A stretch of 64,000 bases of DNA from Allium sativum (taxonomy: Eukaryota > Streptophyta > Magnoliopsida > Asparagales > Amaryllidaceae). The position numbers and the translations under genes are program-made. The stretch spans positions 35,394,501 to 35,458,500 of the forward strand of contig CM060923.1 of NCBI GenBank assembly GCA_030737875.1. Reading direction: 5' to 3'. Position 1 is the first letter of the stretch. Each line of letters opens with the position of its first letter. Of this stretch, positions 46,007-58,640 are shown piece after piece. The notes under the pieces are model-generated. The model had not been told where the DNA came from, did not search any database, and saw only the letters and a list, made by a program, of their open reading frames with translations.

Positions 46007-46473
46007 TGTTAGATCAAAATTTGGCTCTAACACCCAAATGGTTCTGATTCGTTGAGAATTATAACTGAAAAATGAGGAAAAAAGCAGAGAACACACAAGG
46101 TTTATAGTGGTTCGGCGTTAACGAGCCCACGTCCACTTTATATGCTATTGATTATACTTTGAATGTTAGTACAACCAATGATTTCTCTCAAACTCACTCT
46201 TACAATTATGGTTTCTCTCAGTAATTTCGAAGTAAAACTGATAAGAAATAGTGGTGTGACAGTAATGGTGGAATCAATACTCAAAACTGCCAAAAGATCC
46301 TGAAAATTGCCCAGCTCTGGGCTATTTATAGCCGATTTTTGGTGATCCGGGGAGTGTCACGATCCGAGGAAGACGATATGACCACGATCGAATGCTTGAG
46401 GGGTCGGACCCTTAAGGACTCATATTTTCTTTTCTTTTGGACTTTGGTGGCTAGGTCAAAAAGCTAGCGAACA
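46007..46473 (-). repeat. H 5' LTR (467 bp, U3 deletion)
   Basis: This is the partner of 16553-17279 but lacks 260 bp of U3; the deletion joint shares GA with both ends of the missing block. TATAAATAG (46322-46330, minus) is intact, so a core promoter remains without the CGGATCG-rich upstream block. Confidence 0.93.
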
Positions 46474-46478
46474 CTTTT

Positions 46479-47688
46479 TATTCTATTTTTGACGCGTACA
46501 AAGAATATTAAATCTGTGTTTATTAACTAACATTAATAGATCTAGGCATATTTACGAACAATTGTAAGTAATTGCAGAAACTGTAAATAGTCGATAGAAA
46601 TAACTGCTAAGGGAAAAAACTAAATTGCAAAATTTAACTGTAAAAAAGAAACAGAAAATACTTACAGAAAAACCACTACAAATTGTAAGAAAAACTGTAA
46701 AAAAGAATACTATAGAAAAACTACAATTATTAAAAACCCTATTTGCATAAATTACCCGAAAGTCGAATAATTACAACACTCACCTGTATTCCTTAACTTT
46801 TGTGCAAGCCCAGCCTTCCCAGGTTCCGCCTCTAGGATGATTATAATTTTTTTATTTTTACAAATCTCTTATGAGAGAAAAAAAATTAAGTTTTAGGTCC
46901 ATCTCAGGTAATAGAGAATACAAAGGGAAAAGATTTGTGTTGTGATTGAAGGGCTAGGCCTATGGTCTTATTTATAGTGGAGCAAGAAGGATCTCAGCCT
47001 ATGAGATTACTTGATTCAATCTGGTCCAGAAATGTCCTTCAACCGATTACAGTCTTTAGATTTTCAAATCAACGTCCATAATTTAATTAAATCCTTAAAT
47101 TCTTTATTCGGCTTGTACCTAAATGATATTTTGTCCATGCAATATTGTTGGCGACCTGGCCCAACCCCGAGTCGACCCATATGGGCCCATTTATTTTTTT
47201 TCTTTTTGTTTGTTAATTGTTGAATTATTCTTAAATATGATATTTTTGTTAAATTTTCCATACTAACTCGGATTTCATCAAGTTATAAATGTAAATTGCT
47301 CAGAAAATTACTATGGTCTCAATAGTGCAACTCCTATAGCTAAATTCTTACAATTTCACAAGCTTATCTATTTCTTAATTAATTATTATTACTTAGATAT
47401 TATGTTGTCGCATTCTATTCCTAAAGGATTTTGTCCCCGAAATCACCAAAGACGAAAGAATGAAATAAGCATTTACAACCAATGCATACATCCATTTACT
47501 CAATTATTAAAAATTACATCCATTGTCCCTAATTTTTCTAATGCAACTATGGTATTATGCGATAGTGAAGTGTATATTCCCTTAACTATTACAAAAGATT
47601 AGGCAGCCAACTGATTCAGTCGACGTCCTTTTTATGCAAATATGCTTGTGTTATACATCCAAATGTATACAAATATTCTAATGGCAAC
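46479..47688. other. AT-rich DNA between H and D, nothing recognised
   Basis: Short frames only. One GAGTCGACCCATATGGGCCC segment near 47169 resembles the GTCGACCC motifs of the D LTR, although it lies about 500 bp outside it. No element ends were found. Confidence 0.5.
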
Positions 47689-49957
47689 TGTAACACCTCA
47701 TAATTTAATACACCTTAATTATATAAAGAAGATAAAAAATGAATATTAATTAATAAAAGATTAAGAATTAGTTAAAACAGACTTCACTATTGCATTCCTT
47801 ATGAAATTTTGGTATAGATAGACTCTTGGTTTTCATAAATCGGACTAAGTATGAAGATGTTATGAGCTAAAGAAGTTTAAACTAAAATTAAATAAATAAT
47901 TAAACTCAGGAACACAATGATTTGGAGTCGACCCGACCACACATGGGTCAACCCATGTATCGACCCATGCCGAAGGTGGGTCGACCCATCCGAGAGCAGG
48001 GAGGATTCCTACGCCTGAATCTGGACTGTTTTGTGTGTTTTGTTCATGCTGACTCGGCATGACATGTCTTGAACGGTTTGATTGGATAGCCCAAAATCCT
48101 ATGGTTTATAATTATCCTAACATATATGTAAATAGGCTAGCAGCCTCACCATTTTCTTACAAACAAACGTTCTTCATCTTCTTCCTCTCCTAAGCTATTT
48201 CTGAATAAAATTAAGAAAATGTCGAGATGCTGCCAGAACTTAGATTGAAAGGATTATTATTGATTTTCTTCAACAACAACTATTTCAAAGTTTTTTCTTG
48301 GTCTAATTCAAATTAGCGTGAGTTCTAGTTATTTTTAGATCTGCAGTTTAAAAAGTATTTTGACAAGTAAATAATTTGGATCTAAAAAGTAACAGTGCTT
48401 ATAAGTTTATATGTTATTGTTCTTTTTACTGTCATTTACCTATTTCAGTTTTTAGTTATTTCTATTACGTGTACATCTTTCTTATCCCTTTTCTGTTTTA
48501 GTTTTATTTACAGTCTTATGCATATTTATTCAGTTTATTTACTTCTGAGTTGGATCTATTTTTCTCCTTTTCCTTCTTATTTTGCGATGAGCCTAGGCCA
48601 ATGAGATCTTAGGCCATTTCCGTTAGAATTGCGTAAAATTGGGATAAATTGGAATAACTTCTAATGACAATAAAAAGGAGATTTGGGTATATTGGAACAT
48701 GAAAACCATTGACTGTATAATTGGGATAATATGTAAACATGTTAATTTGAGTAGGTTAAACTTAATTTAACATTAAGCAAAGCATGTTATGAAAAGATAT
48801 GTGAGTCAAATGTAATTGAGTAAAACATGTAACTTAATCTATATACATTTGAGCAGGTGCCTTTCTGTCTTAGGAAAGGGTTATACACAGAATCACATTT
48901 AATATGAAATGTCATTTACAACCATATTTATTAATGAACCTAAACCTGCTAAGTTAAACCTGTTTAATTAACAAGGTAAGAGGTTTAGCGTCTGCTGTTA
49001 TATTTGGCAGGACTCTTAAAATCCTAGTTTACTTGGAGGACCAAACCTAGGGGTGGCTTGTGTCAATTATGCTATTGTTTGGAACCCGTATCAGTCAATA
49101 TCCCTGTTCATATCATACCGGGGCCTCGCACTAGGTAGGAGTCAGGGAACACTTTACTGATATGGATTGTACGAGGTTCAAAATTTTGGAGGTGGGTATG
49201 GGTGCGTTACGGCAGATTCATGAGCTTGTATTTGTCCGATGGGGGAAACTAAGATGATGTAACACCGACAGATAGGGATGTATTGGAACTGATATCCCTA
49301 ATTGTCGTGGTTGGCATAGGTTATTCGTGTCTTTAGGGAGCCGATCGTTGGGTATTAATTAGGTGATATTTTGATAGTTGGTGCATAACTTGTTCTTGGG
49401 ATATAAATGAGAAGCTTACTTGATCTTTACCTTGTCTTGTTTATCTCGTTTACTTCATGCTTGTATACTTTACTGTATTTTCTTATCCAGTATTGTTGAT
49501 CTGTCTTGATTCTTCTTGCCTTATGGTTATGCTAAAAATTACTGGAACTTGCAAGAATTTATGTCTGACCTATTTTGTTATTCCTTCTCTCTCTTTATTT
49601 ACCCGTCTAGGTTCTCCAGGTGGTGGACAGTAGTAGTAACCATGATTTCTTGACTCTTCTTGGACTCAGATTACTTCTCATTCTATGTATTACTTCAGTT
49701 TTTTTCTATGTTTATTGTTACAGCATATAAGGGATATTATTTTATGGTTTTGTACTCTTATGATTTATGAGAAAGATGATTATGACTTTATGACATCTGA
49801 AAATGTAATGATGTGTTTGATTTGAAATAAAAGTTCGAAAAGTTTTTCCGCTGCACTCTTTATTTTGTCTTGTGAAATTAGTCTATGAATTATTATTGTG
49901 CTTCACAGACTTAGTTCATCCTCATATGGATGACACTAAGGGATGTGGGGTGTCACA
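47689..49957 (+). repeat. D 5' LTR (2269 bp)
   Basis: The LTR runs TGTAACACC...GTGTCACA. It contains GTCGACCC/CGACCCATG motif copies at about 47926-47992, a leader near 48140-48317 ending at GTGAGT (48318), and a GTCTGACC motif near 49563 at the place where the other LTRs have the hairpin. Confidence 0.9.
48318..48323 (+). promoter_or_regulatory. Candidate 5' splice site in the D LTR
   Basis: GTGAGT at the end of the leader; the 3' LTR copy at about 55658 keeps GTGAGT. It pairs with an acceptor-like TTCTTCTCTTTTTAG (50109-50123), which ends one base before the gag ATG at 50125. Confidence 0.45.
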
Positions 49958-49959
49958 TT

Positions 49960-49971
49960 TGGTATCAAATC
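49960..49971 (+). other. D primer-binding site, mutated
   Basis: TGGTATCAAATC lies two bases after the LTR and differs from the canonical TGGTATCAGAGC at two or three positions. Confidence 0.8.
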
Positions 49972-50124
49972 AAAGGTTACAAGATCCGAGAAAAAGTTTT
50001 TGAAAAAAATATTTTCAAAGCAAAATATTTTCAAGCAAACCCTATTATTGAAAATTATATCCCTTCAAGTCATTTACAATATTCCTTCGATTTCTTTTGA
50101 ATCCTTGTTTCTTCTCTTTTTAGC

Positions 50125-51024
50125 ATGTCTGTGGCTCCTAATTTTCCCAAATGCATTCCCATTCCGACATGGCTCCTTAGATACGTAGAAGCTACGACAC
50201 TTGTCGAAGTGCAAGGATATGTCCCTCCACTAGCTGCAGCTGCAGTAGCTCCGCCCAATCTTATAGTCAACTTCTCTAAGCTTTATAACGATTTCAATGC
50301 GATGAGAGGAATGATGTTTCGTGTTACGAAGAGTTTCGTGGAGGATCGCAATTGGATTAGGGAGACGGAGAATGTGTTTAATTTATTGGAGCTAGAAGAA
50401 GACAGATTCAGTTGGCCGCTTGGAAACTGAAAGACGAAGCATCCTATTGGTGGGAGATGACTAGGCAATACAAATAGTGGCCACTAGGGATGAGTTTAAG
50501 AATAAATTCGAGATGAGATTCTTATCGCAAGCTGAGGAAGGGATCCAAATGGATAAATTCTTAAATCTGAAGACATGAAGCATGATGGTGAAAGAATATG
50601 TCAATAGCTTTAATCAAATAGCGGGATTTGGTTTGGATTTGGTAAATACTCCTCGCAAGAAGGCTTTGAGGTTCGCAAAAGGATTGAATCAATCACTGTT
50701 AGGACTAGCATTGATGCATATCATGATAGGAGCGACTTTTGATAGATTAGTGGGTACAACTTTGATGCATGCAGACGTGAAAGAGGAGAAGAAAGAAGTT
50801 AAGGCTGAAGAGGAAAAGCCCAATACTGGTTAAAAGAAGTGGTGGCTCAAGAAGGGTATACCGAAGAAGGAAAGAAAACTTGATAAGGCACAAATCAAGA
50901 CAAAGGTTAAATGCCATGGTTGTGGGAATTTGGGGCACTTTGTTAGGGATTGTAGGAAGACCAAGAATGTCCGTTTCAGTTGTGGTCAAGTTGGATGTTT
51001 TACCAAGCAGTGCCTTAATAAGCA
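50125..51024 (+). pseudogene. gag: D Gag, broken
   Basis: The start MSVAPNFP follows an acceptor-like CTTTTTAG. Gag core pieces (FNAMRGMMFRVTKSFVEDRN, VKEYVNSFNQIAGFGLDL) lie in different frames and are separated by frameshifts near 50428 and 50580 and a TAA at 50831. The first zinc knuckle CHGCGNLGHFVRDC (50912-50953) is intact. The second (RFSCGQVGCFTKQC) has lost its first Cys and its His. Confidence 0.85.
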
Positions 51025-54000
51025 AGGTCAGAAGGTAGGATCGTCTATAGGACAAGGTCATGCTTTAGAGGCAGCTCAGGCTGGAGGACCAGACCGAGGT
51101 AGTAAAGTCACCGTCGAAGGTTTGATTTCTCTTTTTGAATCTCTTATTAGGACTCTCTTTGATTCCAGTGCTTCCCATTCATTCATATCCAATTTTATGG
51201 TAAATAACCTACACCTAGACACTAGTACAGTTTTTGATCCTATTATAGTCACAACCCCCATAAGAGGTACGACTCACTTGTCTATGACATGTAGGGATTT
51301 GAGAATTTTTGTTATGGGTCGAGTTTGGGTGCGACACATATGTTCTTGGCTTTATGGGTTATGAGCTTATTCTAGGAATGGATTGACTAGCCATGTATGG
51401 TGCCATTCTAGATTGTGAAAGGAGAGTTGTTAGGCTTCTGATGTGCCATAGGATAACTCTCGAGACTTCTTGTGAGCCACAAGGGTCTGTCATGCTTAGT
51501 TTCCTAGATTCCCTTGATGCTTATGTCGACGATCTTAGATCAATACCCATAGTCAGAATTTTTTTGGACGTGTTCGATGAGGTTAGAGGATTACCTCCCA
51601 GACGAGAGATAGATTTGCGGATTTACTTTTTGGAGAATGAGAAACCTGTCGATTTATCAGTGTGCCACGTGGTTCCTAGAGAGAGGAGGGAGCTTAGCAA
51701 TCAAGTAGTGAGATATTCGAGAAGGGATTCATTAGACGGAGAATTTCTCAGCGGGGAGATCCAGTCATCTTTGCAACCAAGGCGGACGGCTCTCTCTGTC
51801 TATGCGTGGACTATAGGGAGTTAAATAAACTCACCAAGAAGAATAGGCACCCACTTACGAGGATTGATGGCTTGTTTGACCAGCTAGTAGGCGCTTCGGT
51901 TTTCTCACAGCTAGATCTGGCCATGGGATTTCATCAGCTGTAGTGTAGACAAGACGGTTTTCAGGACTCCGGACAGTTTCTTTGAGTGGCTGGTCATGCC
52001 TTTTGGGCTGACCAATGCACCTGCATACTTTGTGGATTTGATGAGTAGGGTGGTTAGGGAATACCTAAATAAATTTTTTGTGGTTTTCATGAACGATATT
52101 TTGGCTATCTCGAGAAGCGAGGAAGAGCATGCCAGACACTTCAAAGAGGTTGTTCGCACTCTCAGGTCGCATAAGCTTAAGACTAAGTTTTCTAAGTGTC
52201 ATTTTTGGCAAAAGGAAGTAAGGTTCCTAGGGCATGTTGTCTCCAAGGATGGAATAGCGGTGGACCCCGCTAAAGTTGTCGCGGTCTAAGATTAGAAAGC
52301 CTCTAAGAATGCAACAGAGGTTAGATGATTCTTAGGGTTGGCGAGTTACTACAGAAAGTTCATTAAGGACTTTCCACGGATACCATCTTCCCTTACCCGT
52401 CCGACGAATAAGAATTTGGTTTTCGCTTGGAGCATTGATTACGAGGATGCATTCCATAGGTTAAAGAGGGCTCTGACATCAGCCTCTGTTCTGACTCTTC
52501 CCAATGGTAGCAAGGTGTTTCGGTCAACATAGATGCTTGTGGAATGGGTTTAGGTGTTGTGTTAATGCAAGAAGGTAGGGTAGTCTGCTATGGAATTAGG
52601 AAATTTAGGGTTCACGAGAAGAACGACCCAACCCACGACTTGGAATTGGCTACAATAGTGTTCGCAATTAAGTCTTGGCGACATTATATACTCGGAGAAA
52701 TGTTTGAGCTCTACATGGATCATAAGTCATTCAAGTATTTGTTCCGACAGAAGGATCTCAATTTAAAGCAGTAACGATAGATGGAGTTCCTTGCATCCTA
52801 TGATTTTGAGATAGCTTATACCCCAAGCAAAGGGAATGTGGTTGTGGACGTATTGAGTAGGCAAAAGATGACCTTGAGTCCTTTATTCATAGAAAGGAAG
52901 TGCTTAGAGTTTATCTCGACCCTTGATTTTAGACCATCTACCGATTTTACGCTTGGTTTGTTGGCATCGTTGAAGGTACGACCTACTCCTATGGAGCGCA
53001 TTGGATCCACACAGCGAGAGGTTCAGAATTTATTGGACAATTTGGATAGACTTGGTAAAGGAGAGACCTCTAGTCACCTAGCTATATATTCGATGGACGA
53101 GACGGGGTAGCTACGTCGGGATGGAAGGATGTGTGTTCCCAGAGTTGGAAACTTTTTGAAGACAGCCCTTGAGGAGGCTCATCACTCGAATGACTATCCA
53201 TCCGGGAAGTGATAAGATGTACCTATATATGAAGAGATTTTTTCATTGGACTGGCATGAAGAAGGACGTTGTAGACTTTGCAGCCCGATGTTTAACTTGC
53301 CAGCGAATAAAGGCTGAACAAAGAAAACCTGGCGGATTGCTATAGCCCTTGGATATTCCACAGTGGAAGTGGGAGAGCGTCTCTTTGAACTTTATTGGTT
53401 GACTGCCCAAATCGAGGAAGGGCAACATGAGTATATGGGTTATAGTAGACAGATTGACTAAGGATGCTCGCTTTATTCCAGTCAAGAGCAAGAGGACGAC
53501 AGATTGGCTAACATCGGTTACCTTAAAGAGATAGTCCAACTTCTTAGGTACCTTCCAATATAGTAAGTGATTGTGACCCCATCTTTACGAGCGAATTTTG
53601 AAGGAGCTTGCAGGAGGGAACTAGGTACACAATTAAGACTTAACACAACTTATCATCCTCAGACCGATGGACAGACTGAGAGGGTTAACAGTGTTCTCAA
53701 GGATTTACTGAGGCTGTGTATCTTAGACTTCGGAGGGGCTTGGGAGGAGCATTCCCATTGGTTGAGTTTTTCTATAATAATAGCTATCAGTCGAGTATTG
53801 GTATGGCACCTTTCGAGGCACTTTATGGACGACCCTGCAGATCGCCAATATGTTGGTGGGAGTTCACTTACCGACTTCTACTTGGGTCTGAGATGATTAG
53901 AGAGACTTCTGAGAAGACAAACCTTATTCATAGATGGATGAAAGCAGCTCAGGATAAACATAATTCATACGCTAATTAGAGGAGGACTGATTTGGACTTT

Positions 54001-54410
54001 GAGGTAGGAGATATGGTTTTTATCAATGTGTCACCTTTGAAGAACATTGTTCGCTTTGGCTCGGTAGGGAAGTCGACACCAAGGTTTATAGGGCCATTCC
54101 CCATAGTTGAGAGGATAGGCCGGAAGGCCTACAAAGTTAGACTACCAGAGAGGCTGGCAAGAGTTCACGACGTGTTCTATATTTCCCACTTGAGGAAATG
54201 TCTACATGATTCAGCTGAGGTAGTAGAGCCAAGTACACTTGAGGATGTTGAATTTGAGAAGGAGGAATCAGTTAGGAAAGTTCCTACCCGTATTCTTGGA
54301 TTGGTAGTTAAGAAGCCATGCAAAAAGGAGATCAAGTTGGTGAAGGTATAATGCAGAGAACATCGTGACGATGCGACATGAGAACCCGAAGACAAGATTT
54401 GCGCTTCTTA
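51025..54410 (+). pseudogene. pol: D Pol, broken
   Basis: Homologous to Tekay-1 Pol throughout, but with at least ten stops or frameshifts. The protease site reads DSSA (51161-51172) instead of DTGA. The RT motif reads FMND (52086-52097) instead of FVDD, so a catalytic Asp is lost. RNase H, integrase ([10 protein letters not shown]) and a chromodomain-like end (KEIKLVKV ... EPEDKICASYPFLF) remain recognisable. A non-functional relic. Confidence 0.9.
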
Positions 54411-55000
54411 CCCTTTTCTCTTTGAGAGTACGTTCTTAATTTCCTTTTAAGCTTTATTATTTGAATTTGTTTATTACTATCATTTGAATCTTGACCCTTA
54501 TGTACAAGCCTATGGTTGAAAACATGTGTTTGAGACATGTTATGTTTGTTGGTTTCTAGTGGATGCAAGTGTTTGCCAGTGGATGCATATACACACATAT
54601 TAGGCACTAGATCGGCTCAATCACTTACGTATGGCATATAGATGTATGCACATTTTAATTTTCAACGGATGGAAATGGTTGAATCATCACCTAGATGTTG
54701 CATTTTTGGTGAATGATTATGCACACATATAGGATTTATATGTACTATTGGGAATCTTTTGTATATATATTGGACACATGACACATACATATATTGCAAT
54801 AAGGAGGTCAACTGAATTAGTAGACCGCCTGATTTTCGCCTTAGTATAGGGACATATACACAACACTTTGCATATGTTCATACAAAGCATTAGAAATTTT
54901 AAGGACAATGGATACTAGTGTTTGATAGATAAGTAGATGGGTGTTGGTTAATTGATAACATTATTCTTAACTTGGAGATTTCGGGGACGAAATCCTTTAA
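54411..55000. other. D 3' untranslated region
   Basis: Non-coding stretch between the pol end and the PPT. It ends with TTCGGGGACGAAAT, similar to TTTCGGGGGCGAAATT before the Tekay-1 PPT and to TTTCGAGGACGAAAT before the PPT in B (minus), a conserved block of unknown role. Confidence 0.6.
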
Positions 55001-55011
55001 GGAGGGGAGAA
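55001..55011 (+). other. D polypurine tract
   Basis: GGAGGGGAGAA directly precedes the 3' LTR start TGTAACATACC at 55012. Confidence 0.88.
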
Positions 55012-56696
55012 TGTAACATACCCCATAATTTACTACACCGTAAATATATAAAGAAGATAACAAAATGAATATTAATTAATAAAATATTTAGAATTAGTTA
55101 AAACAGACTTTACCGTTGCGTTCCTTACAAAATTCTGGTTCATATATACTCTTGGTTTTCGTAAATTGGACTAAGTATGAAGAAGTTATGAGCTAAAGAA
55201 GTTTAAACTAAAATTTAAAAAATAATTAAACTTAGGAATAAAACAATCTGGAGTCGACCTGACCACATATGGGTCGACCCATGTGTCGACCCATGGGCTG
55301 AAACTAACGTCGACCCATGCCGAAGGTGGGTCGACCCACCCGAGAGCAGAGAGGATTCCTACGCCTGAATTTGGACTGTTTTGTATGTTTTGTTCATGCT
55401 GACTCGGCTTGACGTGTCTTAAACAATTATAGCCTAATATCCTATGGTTTAATTATCCTAACATATCTACAAATAGGCTAGCAGCCTCACTATTTTCTTA
55501 CACACAAGCGTTCTTCATCTTCTTCCTCCCCTAAGCTATTTCTTAATAAAATTAAGAAAATGTCAAGGTGTTACCAAAACTTAGATTGAAGGGATAACAC
55601 TTGATTTTCTTTAACAACAATTATTTCAAAAAAAAATCTGGATCTAATTCAAATCACTGTGAGTTTTAGTTATTTTTAGATCTACAATTTAAAGAGTATT
55701 TTGACAAGTAAATAATTTGGATTTGAAAAGTAATAGTGCTTACAAGTTTATATGTTTTCTATTTATTGTCATTTACCTATTTCAGTTTTCAGTTTTTTTT
55801 TTACACATACATCTATCTTATCCCCTTTCTGGCTTAGTTTTATTTACAGTGTTTTGCCTATTTATTCAGTTTCTTTACTTCTGAGTTGGATCTACTTTTC
55901 TCCTTTTCATTTTTATTTTGCGTTGAGCCTAAGCCATCGAGAGCTTAGGCCATTTCCGTTAGAATTGCATAAAATTGGGATAAATTAGAATAACTTGTAT
56001 TGACAATAAAAGGTGATTTTCGCATAATGGAACATGAAAATTATTGACTATGTAATTGGGATAATATGTAAACATGTTAATTTGAGTAGGTTAAACTTAA
56101 TTTGACATTAAGTAGACATTGTTATGAAAAGATAGGTGAATCAAATGCAATTAAGTAAAACATGTAAGTTAATCTATATACATCTGAGCAGGTGCCTGTC
56201 TTTCTTAGGAAAGGGTTGTACATAGAATTACATTTAGTAGGAAATTTCATTTACAACCATGTTTATTAATGAACTTAAACCTGCTTAGTCAAACATATTT
56301 AATTAATAAGCTAAAAGTTTCCACATTTATTGTTACATCTGACGTGACTCTTAAATTCCTAATTTACTTAGAGACCAAGACTAGGGGTGGCTTGTGTCAA
56401 TTCTGCTATTGTTTGGAACCCATATCAGTCAGTATCCCTGTTGATATCATATCGGGGACTCGCATTAGGTAGGGGCTAGGGCACGGTTTTATGATCTGGA
56501 ATGTAAGAGGTTCTAAATCTTGGAGGTGGGTGCGGGCGCGTTCCGGCGGAGTCATGAGCGTGCATGGTTCCAATGAGGGAAACTAAGACGCTGTAACACC
56601 GACGGATAAGGCTGTGTCTTTAAAGTTGACGGGTTTAGGATTGATATCCCCGACTGCCGTGGTGCATAGGTTATTCATGTCTATAGGGAGCCAATC
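55012..56696 (+). repeat. D 3' LTR, truncated by C
   Basis: Aligns with 47689-49344. It has extra GTCGACCCATG copies at about 55251-55341 compared with the 5' LTR. It stops at GGGAGCCAATC; the equivalent of 49345-49957 should resume beyond C, outside the window. Confidence 0.9.
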
Positions 56697-57599
56697 AGTA
56701 ACAACCCGGAAAATAAGAACCAATTTAAATTTTTTGTTTTGGCAATTTTAATGAATTTTAAATCTTTAAAATAATTTATTTTAAATAATAACGATAAGAA
56801 ATTTATTTTAAATAGAATTAAAGCATATTTATTTATTTGAATCGAAGTTAGAATATAAATATTTATTTTAATTATAAAAGGAATTGAAAATGGCGCGGTA
56901 GTTTGAAAATTCGATTTCAAATTTCAAATGAATGTACAGGATTCAAAATAAACCGGATTTTAGCGAAACCAGAAATATTTGAATCTGTTTGAAAATATCT
57001 TTCCGACGAATCTGAAAATTTGAAATTTCATAGCGGGAATAAAAAGTTACGCCCAGTTGAAAATTCAGAATAGTCGCTATGAAAATATAGTCCTCAAAAA
57101 TGGAAATTTTGCAAACGACCTCCGTTTTTGACAAAAACACTTTTGTTGGATCCGGGATGTCAAGTTATTGCTAGGTTCCAATTTTCATAATTATTGGATT
57201 CAATATGTGAGTGGCAAAAGAAAACGTGTTTTGTCAGTTTCAGTCAATTTGGATTGACTAGAAAATGGCCATTTTTCAAACGGTCTCCAAATTTAACGAA
57301 ATCAGTTTTATTGAGACCGTATCATCCCAACATAGCCAGATTTATTTTTCTGGAATTTTTTGAGTCTGTATGCGGCCCCAGTAAGTTAAAGTGTACGTTT
57401 GAATAGAATATATATAAATTTATATTTTAATTTAAACGGAAACTGATCATAACAGCCGAATTGGCTAACGAAACATATCCCATTGTGTTCGGAATGGGGG
57501 TAATTAGATAAGGCGACAGTCGTTGGGTTCGATTTGGATATTAAATAAAAAGGCGACTTTTTAAAATTAAATTAAATATATATAAATATAAGTTTGGTC

Positions 57600-58030
57600 A
57601 ACCCCTTTTACATTAACCCCCCCGGTCATTTTCTTTTTCCGAAAAGCGAAAAATTGAAATTGCGCTCGAGCTCTCAGGCTATGGCGATGACGGCCATCTC
57701 CAGCCCCTTCGGCTCCGCCGCACACTGGCGCCTCCCCTCCGTCCAACCCCCCCGGCCGATCTTCCTCTCTCCCCTCCCTCTCCTCTTCAATTCGACATTC
57801 CCGAACCCCCCAAGCCCAACCCTAGTTCGCCCGCCTCCCCACGCAACCACCGTCGCGCTGCACCTCCGGCGAGCCATCCACGACCACCGCGCTTACCTGC
57901 GAAGCACCCCTCCCCCTGCGCCCTCCTCCTCTGCCTGAATCGTAACACCCCCTTCGCCCCTAGTTGAACCAGCAAGCGCAGCCCCTCCACTTCGATCCGG
58001 CGCCACCCCTCCCTGCCTGCGTTCGATGGT
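57600..58030 (+). other. C-rich island in LTR C, transcribed-leader-like
   Basis: About 430 bp with long pyrimidine runs, strongly GC-rich inside a very AT-rich LTR. It follows the TATA-like run and precedes the donor-like site, the same place as the gene-like leader segments of A (about 18920-19500) and B (about 30890-31150). A captured 5' exon of a host gene is possible but I recognise no protein. Confidence 0.5.
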
Positions 58031-58079
58031 GAGCACCCCCAAAAGCCCCGTAACTTTTTACCTTAGTTTATTTAGTTTA

Positions 58080-58640
58080 ATTAGTTTAAAAATCGTTTTT
58101 TTGGATAAATATACGTTGTCTTACTTGTATAAAAATAGGATTTTTAGCTTTATAAAAAGATTTGATTTTGAAATATGAAAAGATTATAATTTTAAAACTG
58201 AAACGATTATACTTTTAATCAAGGAAAGATATGATTTTTAATTGAATAAAAATATGATTTTTGATCAAAGAAAAAAAAAATCTGATTTTTATCAACATAA
58301 AAAAGATTTCATTTTTAACGTATAAAAAGATTTGATTTTTAACGATATAAAGATTTGATCTTTAGAAGTATAAAAATACGATTTTTATTATATGTATAGT
58401 GATATAAAAATATAATTTTTATACATGAAATGTTATCATAAAAATGTGATTTTTATGTAAATGGCTTTATATAAAGATTCGATTTTTAGTTATATAAAAA
58501 TTCGATTTTTAGTTGTTTAGAAATATGATTTTTATATATGTAGCGAAATAAAAATATGATTTTAGTGAAGTAAAAATAGAATTTTTATAAGGAAGTAGCG
58601 GTATAAAAATAGCGATTTTTAAATATATAAACATCATATT
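58080..58640. repeat. AAAAATATGATTTTTA-type array in LTR C
   Basis: About 20 degenerate copies of TATAAAAATATGATTTTTA-like units with irregular 20-35 bp spacing. AT-rich and non-coding. Confidence 0.75.

Larger units (their letters stand above)
16553..46473 (-). mobile_element. H: complete Tat-lineage Ty3/gypsy element with opposite-strand gene
   Basis: Both LTRs (16553-17279 and 46007-46473) run TGTTAG...AACA, and a perfect 5-bp TSD CTTTT flanks the whole (16548-16552 and 46474-46478). Gag and pol lie on the minus strand, so the 5' LTR is the right-hand one. The span is 29.9 kb. Subtracting the later insertions A and B plus their TSDs leaves about 13.6 kb, typical for Tat/Retand-type elements. 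Diagnostic traits are the extra archaeal-type RNase H domain after the usual one, a C-X2-H-X4-H-X4-C knuckle in Gag, and an additional gene on the opposite strand between pol and the 3' LTR, as described for Grande-like members. Gag-pol carries frameshifts and stops, so this copy is not autonomous. Confidence 0.93.
47689..56696 (+). mobile_element. D: old decayed Tekay-like element, 3' LTR interrupted by C
   Basis: The 5' LTR is 47689-49957, the interior 49958-55011, and the 3' LTR starts at 55012 and breaks off at 56696, where C begins. The two LTRs differ frequently by eye, and gag-pol has many stops and frameshifts, so D is much older than Tekay-1. Domain content and a chromodomain-like end place it with Tekay/Del chromoviruses. 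Confidence 0.92.

Noticed and set aside
46840..47000. Possible endogenous pararetrovirus promoter or LTR
   Set aside because: Only a TTATTTATAGTGG-like stretch was seen; no coat, movement or RT sequence nearby.
57594..57938. Pro/Ser-rich 114-residue frame in LTR C
   Set aside because: Explained by extreme pyrimidine bias; no recognisable domain, and frames are open on the other strand as well.
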